Source: a virus. Taken from it: a DNA stretch of 64,000 nt. A model generated the notes under the pieces. It ran no database searches. It was not told where the DNA came from and saw only the letters and a program-made list of their open reading frames with translations. The DNA lies in IMG/VR virus record IMGVR_UViG_3300024239_000015, positions 1 to 64,000 of that record. One strand, given 5' to 3'. The stretch's first letter is position 1. Each line of letters opens with the position of its first letter. The position numbers and the translations under genes were made by a program. Positions 27,418 to 35,432 of this stretch are shown here, piece after piece.

Positions 27418-27825
27418 TTACGACTGTATTTTAAAAGACGTAATGGTAAACCCATTACTCTGTAACGCTTCTTCTACCAATGGACGTTTCAGTGGATCGA
27501 CGCCATCGAGTTCAATCACAAACTTTGTTGTCGTGTGGACTTCGATACTCGATTCCACCAGCCACGGTAAGCCAATGAATCGTGTACTGCCATCCATCGT
27601 TTTGATCTTCAACCACTCGTAGTCATACGGACTGTTTGGTTTTGGATCTGGTAAGAAAGGTAGGATGTTCGCATGCAGTGCAGCAACGTCCGTTCCTGCC
27701 TGTGCGGCTGTTTCGGTATCGGCAATCGACAATGCTTTTGCTCGAATAATCGGTGGGATTACACTCGGCGCGCACGTCGTCGCTGAGATGGTATTACGCA
27801 GTTGGAAATAGTCTTGCCAAGCCAT
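27418..27825 (-). CDS. Putative virion-associated small protein, 135 residues
   Basis: Soluble protein with a C-terminal beta-rich domain. WLKIKTMDGSTRFIGLPWLVE is a pattern that resembles short structural proteins of jumbo phages; the rest shows no known motif. ATG at 27823-27825 is chosen over an upstream start because GGAGCCCTGT precedes it. Last gene of the array transcribed from about 31600. Confidence 0.6.
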   Translation of the reverse strand: MAWQDYFQLRNTISATTCAPSVIPPIIRAKALSIADTETAAQAGTDVAALHANILPFLPDPKPNSPYDYEWLKIKTMDGSTRFIGLPWLVESSIEVHTTTKFVIELDGVDPLKRPLVEEALQSNGFTITSFKIQS

Positions 27826-27839
27826 ACAGGGCTCCTCTT

Positions 27840-28145
27840 TCAAAATTCAATAGCGACGGTGTCGTCTTCCCATAACATCACCCGATACGGCGGATTGCCT
27901 AACCGATACACCCGCAGTACTTTCTCTAATAAACACTTCCCAGTCAAGTACACGTCTCTGAGTATACCGTAGGGATCAGTGAACACCCCTAAAGCAATCT
28001 CCGTTAAGAGTTGTGAAAACGACAGGTTTAATGCAACGTGTGAGCGTGGGTCATCGACGTACTCCGAGTACGTGAGCATGGCCGCACAAAGAAAGTCATT
28101 GTACTCAGACTCCACCTCACGTAGATCGACTATAAGCACACCCAT
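27840..28145 (-). CDS. Small protein of the 27.8-31.5 kb array, 101 residues
   Basis: A helical middle (CAAMLTYSEYVDD, LLTEIALGVF) is followed by a short beta end (YRVMLWEDDTVAIEF). This helices-then-hairpin plan recurs in the adjacent genes. Start ATG has AAAAGGGAATACC upstream and overlaps the previous gene by 29 bases. No family recognised. Confidence 0.6.
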   Translation of the reverse strand: MGVLIVDLREVESEYNDFLCAAMLTYSEYVDDPRSHVALNLSFSQLLTEIALGVFTDPYGILRDVYLTGKCLLEKVLRVYRLGNPPYRVMLWEDDTVAIEF

Positions 28146-28524
28146 GGTATTCCCTTTTGATCATTTCGCCAAACAACACAAAATCAGACACGCCGTCTAA
28201 ACGGATGTCCCGCCACTGCACTCCCGCATCGAAGATTCCATACCGAGCAAAGAGATCTCCTACGCGACGGACACAGTCTCGCATGACCTCTGCTTTTAAC
28301 GGGTCCATCCCCACGTGTTCTTTGATCCAATAGCCTCGATGTGCATTGACCGCACACAACGCTGCTTCCACCAGTACGTCTTCGACTCTTACGTCAAACC
28401 ACCCCAACGAGAGGAGGTCGTCGTAAAGTCGTTCGTACTCGCCCTCCACGGGGATATACGTCACAGTCGCGTTGGTGTACGCTTTGACCGTTTCCCCGAC
28501 TTCATTGGTTTTGTACAGACTCAT
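28117..28524 (-). CDS. Small protein of the array, 135 residues
   Basis: Beta-rich N-terminus (YTNATVTYIPVEGEY), then helices (VEDVLVEAALCAVNAH), then a beta end (WRDIRLDGVSDFVLFGE). ATG at 28522-28524, with GAGG about 12 bases upstream. Overlaps its downstream neighbour. Unknown function. Confidence 0.6.
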   Translation of the reverse strand: MSLYKTNEVGETVKAYTNATVTYIPVEGEYERLYDDLLSLGWFDVRVEDVLVEAALCAVNAHRGYWIKEHVGMDPLKAEVMRDCVRRVGDLFARYGIFDAGVQWRDIRLDGVSDFVLFGEMIKREYHGCAYSRST

Positions 28525-28530
28525 GGTTGA

Positions 28531-28932
28531 CTATGCCTCATTCACTGGATAAAACACCACATAAAGATCACCTGCGACTTCATGAACCTCTGCTGGAGTG
28601 TAGTCGTACATATCTACGACGTTCATACTAAAGAAGTGCCTCAGTTCCGGCTCTAGTATCTGAGCCATTTGCATGATCTTGTTCCAAATTTCACTTTGTA
28701 CTTTCTCCATTTCTACACCTGGATGGTCCCGACAGTAGAGTTCCGTCTGTTGGTAGATGTGCTCCCACAGCTGATCGCGAGTCCCCATGTGCACCGCGTG
28801 ATGGTTATCCGGGTGCATGTAGTACTGGATCACCAAGAACAACATATCACTGTCGTTAAACACAGGGTTTCTTCCTAGTTGCAGTACGTGCTCTAAAAGA
28901 TGAGACGTACCGAATATAAACATCTTTTTCAT
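28531..28932 (-). CDS. Small protein of the array, 133 residues
   Basis: Helical core rich in Met, His and Gln (IQYYMHPDNHHAVHM, QSEIWNKIMQMAQILEP) with a C-terminal strand GDLYVVFYPV. AAGGAATCCC lies upstream of the ATG; an in-frame ATG 9 bases inside is an alternative. A hairpin at 28980-29001 precedes it. Confidence 0.6.
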   Translation of the reverse strand: MKKMFIFGTSHLLEHVLQLGRNPVFNDSDMLFLVIQYYMHPDNHHAVHMGTRDQLWEHIYQQTELYCRDHPGVEMEKVQSEIWNKIMQMAQILEPELRHFFSMNVVDMYDYTPAEVHEVAGDLYVVFYPVNEA

Positions 28933-28979
28933 AGCGGGTGGGATTCCTTTTTTCTAAACCAAAGCAAGAGGAGCATAGC

Positions 28980-29001
28980 GTCGGAGTACTTAGACTCCGA
29001 C
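28980..29001 (-). terminator. Hairpin at the end of the 28990 gene
   Basis: GTCGGAGT and ACTCCGAC form an 8-bp stem that includes the stop codon, with CATA on the left side. It is probably attenuating, since the array continues beyond it. Confidence 0.5.
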
Positions 29002-29391
29002 GGGTTGGTGTGTACCAAACGTCACGTAAAGCTCACTGGTGGGTTTTCCATATGAGCTTCCTACGTGTTCTACGCCCCAAGGTTTTTGTAAGTAGGGTTT
29101 TAAGTAAAGAGAGAAGATCGGATCTTTACGGAGGATCTCGATCTCTATAGCGATTGCTGTTTCTTCACTTAACCGATAAAGACTTTCTTGGTCGAGGGTG
29201 TGCTGTTGACTCAAGTAATGATCCAACACACTGCTGTATAACTCTCCTGGTACTTCGTAGGGAGCTTCGACAAAAAGCTCCCATCCACGAACCACCATGT
29301 CCCAATACAGCCCTGTTCCTAAGTACCGTCCAAACGGTGCGCGTAAGTCTTCAAAAGGAACCACCACTACGTATTTCTCCGTGGGGGTCAT
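28990..29391 (-). CDS. Small protein of the array, 133 residues
   Basis: Starts with a beta segment (KYVVVVPFEDL), then helices (LYRLSEETAIAIEIEIL) and ends with a strand (SELYVTFGTHQ), the same plan as its neighbours. ATG has GGAGGACTT directly upstream and overlaps the preceding stop by 4 bases. Unknown function. Confidence 0.62.
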   Translation of the reverse strand: MTPTEKYVVVVPFEDLRAPFGRYLGTGLYWDMVVRGWELFVEAPYEVPGELYSSVLDHYLSQQHTLDQESLYRLSEETAIAIEIEILRKDPIFSLYLKPYLQKPWGVEHVGSSYGKPTSELYVTFGTHQPVGV

Positions 29392-29831
29392 AAGTCCTCC
29401 GGTAAGACTGGGGTTTCAGTATCCACAGTAACGGTTGTACAGGAGTACTCCAGTTCACGAAACCCTACCGCTAACCACTCGTCGTTGAGTAAACGGTAGT
29501 CGTGCAGTAGATAGTTGGGTGTGTACTGGATGTGATCGGCAATTAAACAGATCAACGTGTTGATCGCTTGGTTGTGATACTCTTGCAGCAACTGCCACTC
29601 TTTAAAGTTTGCAGCACAACGGTGATACACTCGTGCAAGCTCTACGTCAATGTAGTCTTGTTTGGAGCGTTGAGCAAACACCACTTCCAGTAGACTGCGT
29701 AAGACGTCTTCTCTGTCTTTGATCCAGAACGGTTCTCCGCCTAGAAGAGTTTTAACGTTCTGTGCTAGTGTGGTGTGTACTCCCGCAACGTAAAGCACGT
29801 GACCACTGTACTCAGGGGACACGGGATGCAT
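29388..29831 (-). CDS. Small protein of the array, 147 residues
   Basis: Helical body (DREDVLRSLLEVVFAQ, AINTLICLIADHIQY) and C-terminal beta part (LNDEWLAVGFRELEYS). The ATG overlaps the upstream stop as TGATG. A GTG one codon earlier is possible. No family recognised. Confidence 0.62.
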   Translation of the reverse strand: MHPVSPEYSGHVLYVAGVHTTLAQNVKTLLGGEPFWIKDREDVLRSLLEVVFAQRSKQDYIDVELARVYHRCAANFKEWQLLQEYHNQAINTLICLIADHIQYTPNYLLHDYRLLNDEWLAVGFRELEYSCTTVTVDTETPVLPEDL

Positions 29832-30679
29832 CACGCCACCCCAAGGACACGTTTAAGGACCGCGGAGAGTTCTTCCAGCGCGTAGGTGGTTTCTACTGCT
29901 TGAGAGATCAGTTTTGCTTGTGCTCCGCCTACGTACGTAAAGAGCACGGTGTCGTTGACCAATACGTCAAACTTAGCCTCGTTCTCACCTTGAGCCAACT
30001 GAACTTTAAATGACTCTTTTCCTTCGGTGGGTTCTGCTAGGAAACCACTGTAACTACTGTGTGCCACGTAAAACGATTCATTGCTCTGCAGTAAGTCCAT
30101 GACTTGTCTTACGGACAGAATACGTTCTTTCGGAGCAATTGGTTTGAGTACTGTCTCTACCTCATGTTTGAAAAGCCGTAGTTGTAAATCGGTCGTAACC
30201 TGCTCTTTCGTTCGTTTGGCTTGCTGTAATTCCCACTCGATGATTCGTGCGTCTCCTAAGTACTGAATGTACAGACTAGAACCATCGCAGTGCACCGACC
30301 ACACGGAGTGAGGAGCGACTTTAAGCGCACGAGAGAGTTCATCCAGTAACTGGTCTTTCAAAGGAACCAGTAGACGATCGTACACACGTGTCGAGTACTC
30401 GTGGTTATCGATCCCATCGAAGATAAACGCAGGGTGTAAGTCATGGACTGCTAACAACCACGCTTCTTCTAACCGTACGTAATCCCCCACGCAACTCGCA
30501 TCGTCCAGTATAAACCGTACGGTGTGTTCTACGATACGATCTGCAACGTCCCCTGTAGGTGTGGCGTCCCAACGAAACTCTGGAAAGAGCGCCTGGTGGA
30601 TCACTTGGATGTGTGACCACACGTCAAACATATACGTTTTTTTCTGTGCAGATTTATCGGGTATGCTTAACTGATTCAT
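29831..30679 (-). CDS. Largest protein of the array, 282 residues
   Basis: Residues 1-155 repeat the array plan: helices followed by the strands VWSVHCDGSSLYIQYLG. The second half has helices (TKEQVTTDLQLRLF) and beta strands (EAKFDVLVNDTVLFTYVGG), so it may be a fusion of an array-type domain with an extra domain. ATG has AAGGAAA 11 bases upstream. Function unknown. Confidence 0.62.
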   Translation of the reverse strand: MNQLSIPDKSAQKKTYMFDVWSHIQVIHQALFPEFRWDATPTGDVADRIVEHTVRFILDDASCVGDYVRLEEAWLLAVHDLHPAFIFDGIDNHEYSTRVYDRLLVPLKDQLLDELSRALKVAPHSVWSVHCDGSSLYIQYLGDARIIEWELQQAKRTKEQVTTDLQLRLFKHEVETVLKPIAPKERILSVRQVMDLLQSNESFYVAHSSYSGFLAEPTEGKESFKVQLAQGENEAKFDVLVNDTVLFTYVGGAQAKLISQAVETTYALEELSAVLKRVLGVA

Positions 30680-30697
30680 GTCTAGTGGGTTTCCTTT

Positions 30698-31126
30698 TTA
30701 GTCTTCTAACCGATACCATACGACGGTACGAGATTCAAACGACATCTCGTCATAGATCTCAACCACTAACATCCCATCGGGGCTAGTGATGAGCGACGCG
30801 ATGCTTTCGAAGTAATCCTGATACTCTTGCGCTCTTGGATAGATCGCATCAAGGATATCGGAGATCACTGCATTAAACGCTTCGTCGTCTTCTATTTGTC
30901 CTTCCAACGACCTGTACAGGGAATTATGCAATAAACTGTACCACGTTCCTCGCTTGTGTTCCACGAACGATTCCACCAACACGCTATACACCATGTAGTG
31001 ACTTGCATCCAAGCGTTCTAACAACTCCTCAGTACGTGGTCCTAAGAAATTCTCTGGAATCTCTTCTATATAAGCAGGATGTCCATCCTTTAGAATGGTG
31101 GCTAGTTCTTCTTTTGTTTTAAACAT
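30698..31126 (-). CDS. Small acidic protein of the array, 142 residues
   Basis: Acidic and helical (EELATILKDG, LLERLDASHYMVYSVLVESF) with beta ending (GMLVVEIYDEM, RTVVWYRLED). ATG at 31124-31126 chosen for the GGAGGAAATGA directly before it. Shows the plainest C-terminal resemblance to the next upstream gene (DVSFYDTF..VAVCWR). Confidence 0.62.
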   Translation of the reverse strand: MFKTKEELATILKDGHPAYIEEIPENFLGPRTEELLERLDASHYMVYSVLVESFVEHKRGTWYSLLHNSLYRSLEGQIEDDEAFNAVISDILDAIYPRAQEYQDYFESIASLITSPDGMLVVEIYDEMSFESRTVVWYRLED

Positions 31127-31127
31127 T

Positions 31128-31538
31128 TCATTTCCTCCAGCATACAGCAACGTTCCCGTCAAAGGTATCGTAGAAACTCACGTCAGGTACGTGGTGGTGT
31201 TCATACGCCATGGTTGAGACAGGGTGTAACTCACGGTACACGTCAACGAACACCAGCTCCAAAAGTTCCATCCGTAAAGTAGAGCACTGTACGAGTTCGT
31301 GGTATACGTGACGTTCTCCTGCGAGAGAACGGATGTGTAAGTACTCATCTGCAATCTGGTCGATTGCGCCTAGCCAAATCCCACGCACGATAGCCTCTAG
31401 TCCTCGAAAGAAAGGATGTTCTAACCAGATGGGGTGTTGTCCTTGCTGTGTGTGTACAATCTGTTGGATGCGGTGGTGCATCCGAGTGTACGCTGGAAGT
31501 AAGTCTACTATAAAGGTAGCACGCAAACGTTCGTCCAC
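31128..31538 (-). CDS. First small protein of the array, 136 residues
   Basis: His- and Arg-rich helical protein (YTRMHHRIQQIVH) ending in a beta pair VSFYDTFDGNVAVCWRK. GTG start at 31536-31538 with AGAGGTCTCA upstream. A promoter-like motif lies 40-65 bases upstream, so the whole array down to 27418 could be one early transcript. Confidence 0.62.
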   Translation of the reverse strand: MDERLRATFIVDLLPAYTRMHHRIQQIVHTQQGQHPIWLEHPFFRGLEAIVRGIWLGAIDQIADEYLHIRSLAGERHVYHELVQCSTLRMELLELVFVDVYRELHPVSTMAYEHHHVPDVSFYDTFDGNVAVCWRK

Positions 31539-31574
31539 TGAGACCTCTTCTATTTATTACGAAAGATGGTTAAT

Positions 31575-31603
31575 GTCATTGAAATAATATATATCTCAAC
31601 GAC
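31575..31603 (-). promoter_or_regulatory. Early-type promoter motif for the small-gene array
   Basis: Minus-strand GTTGAGATATATATTATTTCAATGAC shares GAGATATAnATTATT with the copies at 12052 and 61471 but lacks the upstream CTCGA element. Confidence 0.6.
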
Positions 31604-31618
31604 GTTCCACATGTGATA

Positions 31619-31641
31619 TGCGTTTATCGTAAATATAAACG
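31619..31641. other. AT-rich perfect hairpin
   Basis: GCGTTTAT-CGTAA-ATATAAACGC is a stem of about 9 bp between the array promoter and the PhuZ-like gene terminator. It has no T tail, so a regulatory or protein-binding site is as likely as a terminator. Confidence 0.4.
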
Positions 31642-31656
31642 CTTTAGAGCGGCATA

Positions 31657-31682
31657 CTAGGGTAGGTCTACCCTACCCTAGC
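31657..31682 (-). terminator. Terminator after PhuZ-like gene
   Basis: CTAGGGTAGGGTAGACCTACCCTAG on the minus strand forms a GC-rich hairpin 8 bases after the stop codon at 31690. Confidence 0.65.
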
Positions 31683-31689
31683 TGGTCGA

Positions 31690-32673
31690 CTACAAAATCA
31701 AACCTGAGCCCGTAGAATCGCTCTCACCACCTAAGGCGGACGTCTCTGGCAGACTGGCTTGTTGTTGTTGGATGGCAGTTAAACGCTCTTTAGCGATGGA
31801 GTACAGTTTCTCCACACCTACAGTCGTGATCACTAACTGTAGTTGTTTCAGGTCGTCGTCGTTTCCTGCTGGAGCTAATAACCCATCGCAGATGTACCCA
31901 GCAGCGACCGGTGGGTAGTAGTCTGGGTTACTGGACAAACTGAATAAACTGATTGGGAACTCCACGTCTTTGAGTTCGTCGTCGTTTAGACAGTAGTCAA
32001 TTAAAGCCAGTTGAGGTTTGACCTGAGTCACACGGTTGTAGAACACCCAGTTGATCACGTCCGAACTATCTACACGAGAGTTCTCACCAGAGACCGCACG
32101 AGAAATATACGACACTAAACGTCGTGCTTCTGAGTCGGCTTCTGTTGCAGTATAACCATCATTCAGTGGATCAGTCAGCACATAGAACATCGACATCGGT
32201 ACGTTACGTCCCCGTGCCATTTTGTCTAACGACTCGATGACCTTGACGTTGTTCTGTGCGCTCAGCGCAGATTCTGCTGAACCGATAAAGATCGCCACCA
32301 CAGGGATACCTAACTCTAACAAACGAGCCTGCAGTAACGATGCAGCGACGTTTCCACTTCCGCCTGTCGTAGAGGCCAGTACGATATTAAAATCGCCCGG
32401 TGCGTGTTTCTGAAGGATTTGTGGGATGTGCTTCTCAATATCAGAAGCCAACTGACCACGGACTTTACCTGCACCATCTTTCTTATCACCCAGTGGAACG
32501 ATATACACCGACTCCGTAGGAATAGCGTCGGTTAAGTTCGCTTTGGAGGTGTCGATATACGCGATTTCTAATTCCGCGTGTCCTGGGACTTGCTGCTCTA
32601 CCGCACTTTGAAAGTACGCTGCGTTGTTGATCCCCGCGCCACCACAGCCATAAATACGTAATGTTTTCTTCAT
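31690..32673 (-). CDS. phuZ: PhuZ-like tubulin/FtsZ-family GTPase
   Basis: 327 residues. The N-terminus (RIYGCGGAGINNAAYF) matches the first glycine loop of FtsZ/tubulin. STTGGSGNVAASLL (near 100-113) is in the place of the tubulin signature GGGTGSG. ESALSAQNNVKVIESL follows as in phage tubulins, and the chain ends in a flexible tail (GGESDSTGSGLIL), which in phage tubulins contacts the next subunit. PhuZ filaments centre the phage nucleus and move capsids in phiKZ-like infections. ATG at 32671-32673 has AAGGAAACTAGA upstream; an ORF extension to 32709 lacks a binding site. Diverges from the gene at 32770. Confidence 0.82.
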   Translation of the reverse strand: MKKTLRIYGCGGAGINNAAYFQSAVEQQVPGHAELEIAYIDTSKANLTDAIPTESVYIVPLGDKKDGAGKVRGQLASDIEKHIPQILQKHAPGDFNIVLASTTGGSGNVAASLLQARLLELGIPVVAIFIGSAESALSAQNNVKVIESLDKMARGRNVPMSMFYVLTDPLNDGYTATEADSEARRLVSYISRAVSGENSRVDSSDVINWVFYNRVTQVKPQLALIDYCLNDDELKDVEFPISLFSLSSNPDYYPPVAAGYICDGLLAPAGNDDDLKQLQLVITTVGVEKLYSIAKERLTAIQQQQASLPETSALGGESDSTGSGLIL

Positions 32674-32769
32674 TCTAGTTTCCTTCTTCAGTGTAAACCT
32701 ATGAGCCAAAAGACGAGCTGTCTACATAAGACTAGAGCCGTCGTTAGTTTTTAACCGATGGAGTTCCTG

Positions 32770-33639
32770 ATGAACGCAATTCAGTATTTACTCAACCGAA
32801 TCAAACAGGAGATTCCTCCTCAGATTATCGAACGGGTGTTCGCTCCACAAGTGATCCGTTCTGTACGTCAAGCTGCGCCTGCTTATGGATTCCAATTTGC
32901 AAATAGCATCGATGCGCAATTAATAGACAAGGTCATCGAAGGGCGTTTGCGTCCTGACTTAGACTACGCAGGCGGTACGTCTGTGGATATCTCCTTAGAC
33001 GGTTTAGCTCACCAAGAGCTGGATTCTCCATTTGCATACGAAGGACGCTTTAACGTCATCTATCAAATTCCAAAGAGTAGAACCAATGGTTTAGAGATCA
33101 CCGCTGTGCATGCGTTTATCTACGGGATTAACTCACAGGTAGGGAGCACGTCGTACTCGGGTGGGCAATGGCCTTACACCACAGCGAACTCCACGATCAT
33201 CCAGCAAGGGATGCAAGGGATGCTGAACGCAGTGTCGCCTATTCCTATCTCTCAGTCTGCTAACACTACGATCATTGGTCCAAACACCATTCTGATCACC
33301 GACTGGACTCCTTTAGTCAGAAATGGATACATGTCTGTGCTTTTAGGGTACGACAGTCAATTTGCGACTATTCCTTCGAAGTACTACCACGCGCTTTCTA
33401 AGTTAGCGATCCTCGCCACCAAAGCGTGGATCTACAACAACTACTTATTAGAGATGGGCGAGCAAGAGTTGTTCTACGGGATGACGTTAGATCGTTTCAC
33501 CAGTATCATCGAACGGTACGAAGACGCGAATGACCTGTACGCAGAGTACTTAGCAACACAGTGGAAAGCGATGGCGCTCTTAGCCGATCCAAAGTCGGCA
33601 ATGAAACACTACCGGATGTTAATCGCCGGTGGACAATAA
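32770..33639 (+). CDS. Putative virion structural protein, 289 residues
   Basis: Helical N-terminus (IQYLLNRIKQEIPPQIIERVF), beta-rich middle with Ser/Gly/Thr loops, and a helical C-terminus (YEDANDLYAEYLATQWKAMALLADP). This layout is common among neck or tail-completion proteins of large myoviruses, but the family is not identified. ATG at 32770 with GGAG 6 bases upstream is preferred over the ATG at 32758. Confidence 0.6.
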   Translation: MNAIQYLLNRIKQEIPPQIIERVFAPQVIRSVRQAAPAYGFQFANSIDAQLIDKVIEGRLRPDLDYAGGTSVDISLDGLAHQELDSPFAYEGRFNVIYQIPKSRTNGLEITAVHAFIYGINSQVGSTSYSGGQWPYTTANSTIIQQGMQGMLNAVSPIPISQSANTTIIGPNTILITDWTPLVRNGYMSVLLGYDSQFATIPSKYYHALSKLAILATKAWIYNNYLLEMGEQELFYGMTLDRFTSIIERYEDANDLYAEYLATQWKAMALLADPKSAMKHYRMLIAGGQ

Positions 33640-33650
33640 GACAACATAAA

Positions 33651-33672
33651 GAGGGAGGCTCGAGCCTCCCTC
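33651..33672. terminator. Bidirectional terminator hairpin
   Basis: GAGGGAGGC-TCGA-GCCTCCCTC is a perfect stem between converging genes, with CATAAA on the left and TATGCTG on the right. Confidence 0.8.
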
Positions 33673-33681
33673 TATGCTGGT

Positions 33682-34770
33682 TTAAACCACTACTATAGTG
33701 ATCTGTAAAAAAAGGTCATTCACAACAAAGGTATCAAGGGCTTCAGCTGTTAGTGTAAACTGATAGGTCCCCGTAGGGATGGCTCCATTCAAAGGAGGAG
33801 TGACCCCTAAGAAAGGCACCACTAACCGTCCGTACAGTACCGTCTGCACCACGGTAGTCTCTGGGGTAGTTGTAGACAACGCAGGAATGTTAGAGACATC
33901 CCCCACCCACGCGTATTCACCGGCTTCTTCGTTCAGTACCCACGCGCGGCTTCCTACGATAACCTCGTCCTCTAAGTACGACACGGTGAGAGTCGTGTGG
34001 TACTGGTCTTTTAGACTCACAATACGTTCTTTGGTTAACAAAGAAATCGTGACTGGTACGAACCAACCCAACGGGTCTTCACTACTAACGTAATAGGTAG
34101 AAGTAATGAAGTAAGGTAGAACACCCGAACGATCGCTGCGTGCACACATGGCGAGCTCACATTCTAAATTCGTGACTGCGACGTGTCCCCCTGCGAGTAT
34201 TCCAATTCCGTGTTCTAGCTCTGGTGGGTCTGTAGGCACAACACCCAGTGAAGGTTGGACCTCACTGCTGTAGTTGATTGGAATGGGGTACTCAAATCCC
34301 GGAAACGCAACCGTCCCTGTAGGCTCCACACCGTGATCCAAAACACGAATGTCTAGACCTGTACGGTAAGCTAAAGACTGCTCAGGCGTTAACGTCAGCT
34401 CCAGTGGATACGTCCCTTCGGTGTAACGCTGGTTATAAAACTCATTGAGCTCCAATACGGTGTCAAACCGACCATTGATGTAGTCTAGTATCCCTACCGT
34501 GTCTAAACGCGACAGTGCGTGACGTGGAATCTGGAGTACAGGAGTGTCTACACCCACACGAAAGAGTTCAGGGAATAAAAAACGATCATACGTGAATACT
34601 ACCACGTCTTCTCGTTTCCCTTGGATAAACCCAGCGATCACCGACGTGTTAGGCGTACCTTCTAAAACCTGAGGGATTCCAAAACGCAGTTGCTCTACAG
34701 CAAACTCTTTGCCGTTGGCTTGGTTGATCGCAGCAGTCACTAAACCCGCTGAGCTGGTTGATCGTTGCAT
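33682..34770 (-). CDS. Putative virion structural protein, beta-rich, 362 residues
   Basis: Almost entirely beta-predicted with Thr, Val and Pro-rich loops, ending in strands YQFTLTAEAL and LFLQITIVVV. Such composition is typical of tail or baseplate proteins. The N-terminus (SSAGLVTAAINQANGKEF) is helical. ATG has AGAGGGTAGAAC upstream and overlaps the next upstream gene by 31 bases. No family named. Confidence 0.62.
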   Translation of the reverse strand: MQRSTSSAGLVTAAINQANGKEFAVEQLRFGIPQVLEGTPNTSVIAGFIQGKREDVVVFTYDRFLFPELFRVGVDTPVLQIPRHALSRLDTVGILDYINGRFDTVLELNEFYNQRYTEGTYPLELTLTPEQSLAYRTGLDIRVLDHGVEPTGTVAFPGFEYPIPINYSSEVQPSLGVVPTDPPELEHGIGILAGGHVAVTNLECELAMCARSDRSGVLPYFITSTYYVSSEDPLGWFVPVTISLLTKERIVSLKDQYHTTLTVSYLEDEVIVGSRAWVLNEEAGEYAWVGDVSNIPALSTTTPETTVVQTVLYGRLVVPFLGVTPPLNGAIPTGTYQFTLTAEALDTFVVNDLFLQITIVVV

Positions 34771-35303
34771 GTTCTACCCTCTGTCTGTTTTTTGTGTTCT
34801 AAATACGCGACATTAGCGTACGCTTTACAAAGTAGTTGTTCCAAGTACCCTTCGTGCTCACGGGGGGTGTTCTCCAAAAGTACACTGACGTAATACCGAT
34901 CGGTCGGTTTACCGTCAGGATGAGCTTGCATGTCGTACGCAGTCCCTCCAGCACTATACATTGGACTGATACATCCCAGTACGTGTTGGTCAATCAAAAA
35001 GAGACTCGTAGTCCCTTTGAACAGGTTTCGGATGGTGCCGATGTAGTACCGGTCCAGCGGTTGGTGGTTTACTTGTAGAAACCACTGAGAGAACTTATAC
35101 AGCACGCTGTGGATACGGGCGGTATCGTCTACGGTGAGTAACGCATACACCGTAGGTTTCTTGCCGTACAGGTATACAGAAGGATACCCTAAGAGTATCC
35201 CTAAACCAACTTGCGCAACCAACGTCTCACCGACAAAAACATCCACTACCGTCGTGTGGGTTGGGTCCTTCTTAGGAATAAAAACGTATTCGGGAGTGTT
35301 CAT
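34740..35303 (-). CDS. Hypothetical protein, 187 residues, coupled to structural gene
   Basis: Beta segments (VVDVFVGETLVAQVGLG, YVSVLLEN) and a helical C-terminus (EQLLCKAYANVAYLEHK). ATG at 35301-35303 chosen for AAAGGACAGAG upstream. Its 3' end overlaps the start of the 34770 gene, so the two are probably co-translated and functionally linked. Confidence 0.62.
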   Translation of the reverse strand: MNTPEYVFIPKKDPTHTTVVDVFVGETLVAQVGLGILLGYPSVYLYGKKPTVYALLTVDDTARIHSVLYKFSQWFLQVNHQPLDRYYIGTIRNLFKGTTSLFLIDQHVLGCISPMYSAGGTAYDMQAHPDGKPTDRYYVSVLLENTPREHEGYLEQLLCKAYANVAYLEHKKQTEGRTCNDQPAQRV

Positions 35304-35432
35304 ACTCTGTCCTTTTCTAACGGTCAGATCTCCTCTGACGCATAGCATTAATTCGGGTGCACGATCCTGTGTGTCGTGGGGTTATACGTTAATCTCATGT
35401 GGTTAATTTATATAAAAAGGAAGGGGTTCATT

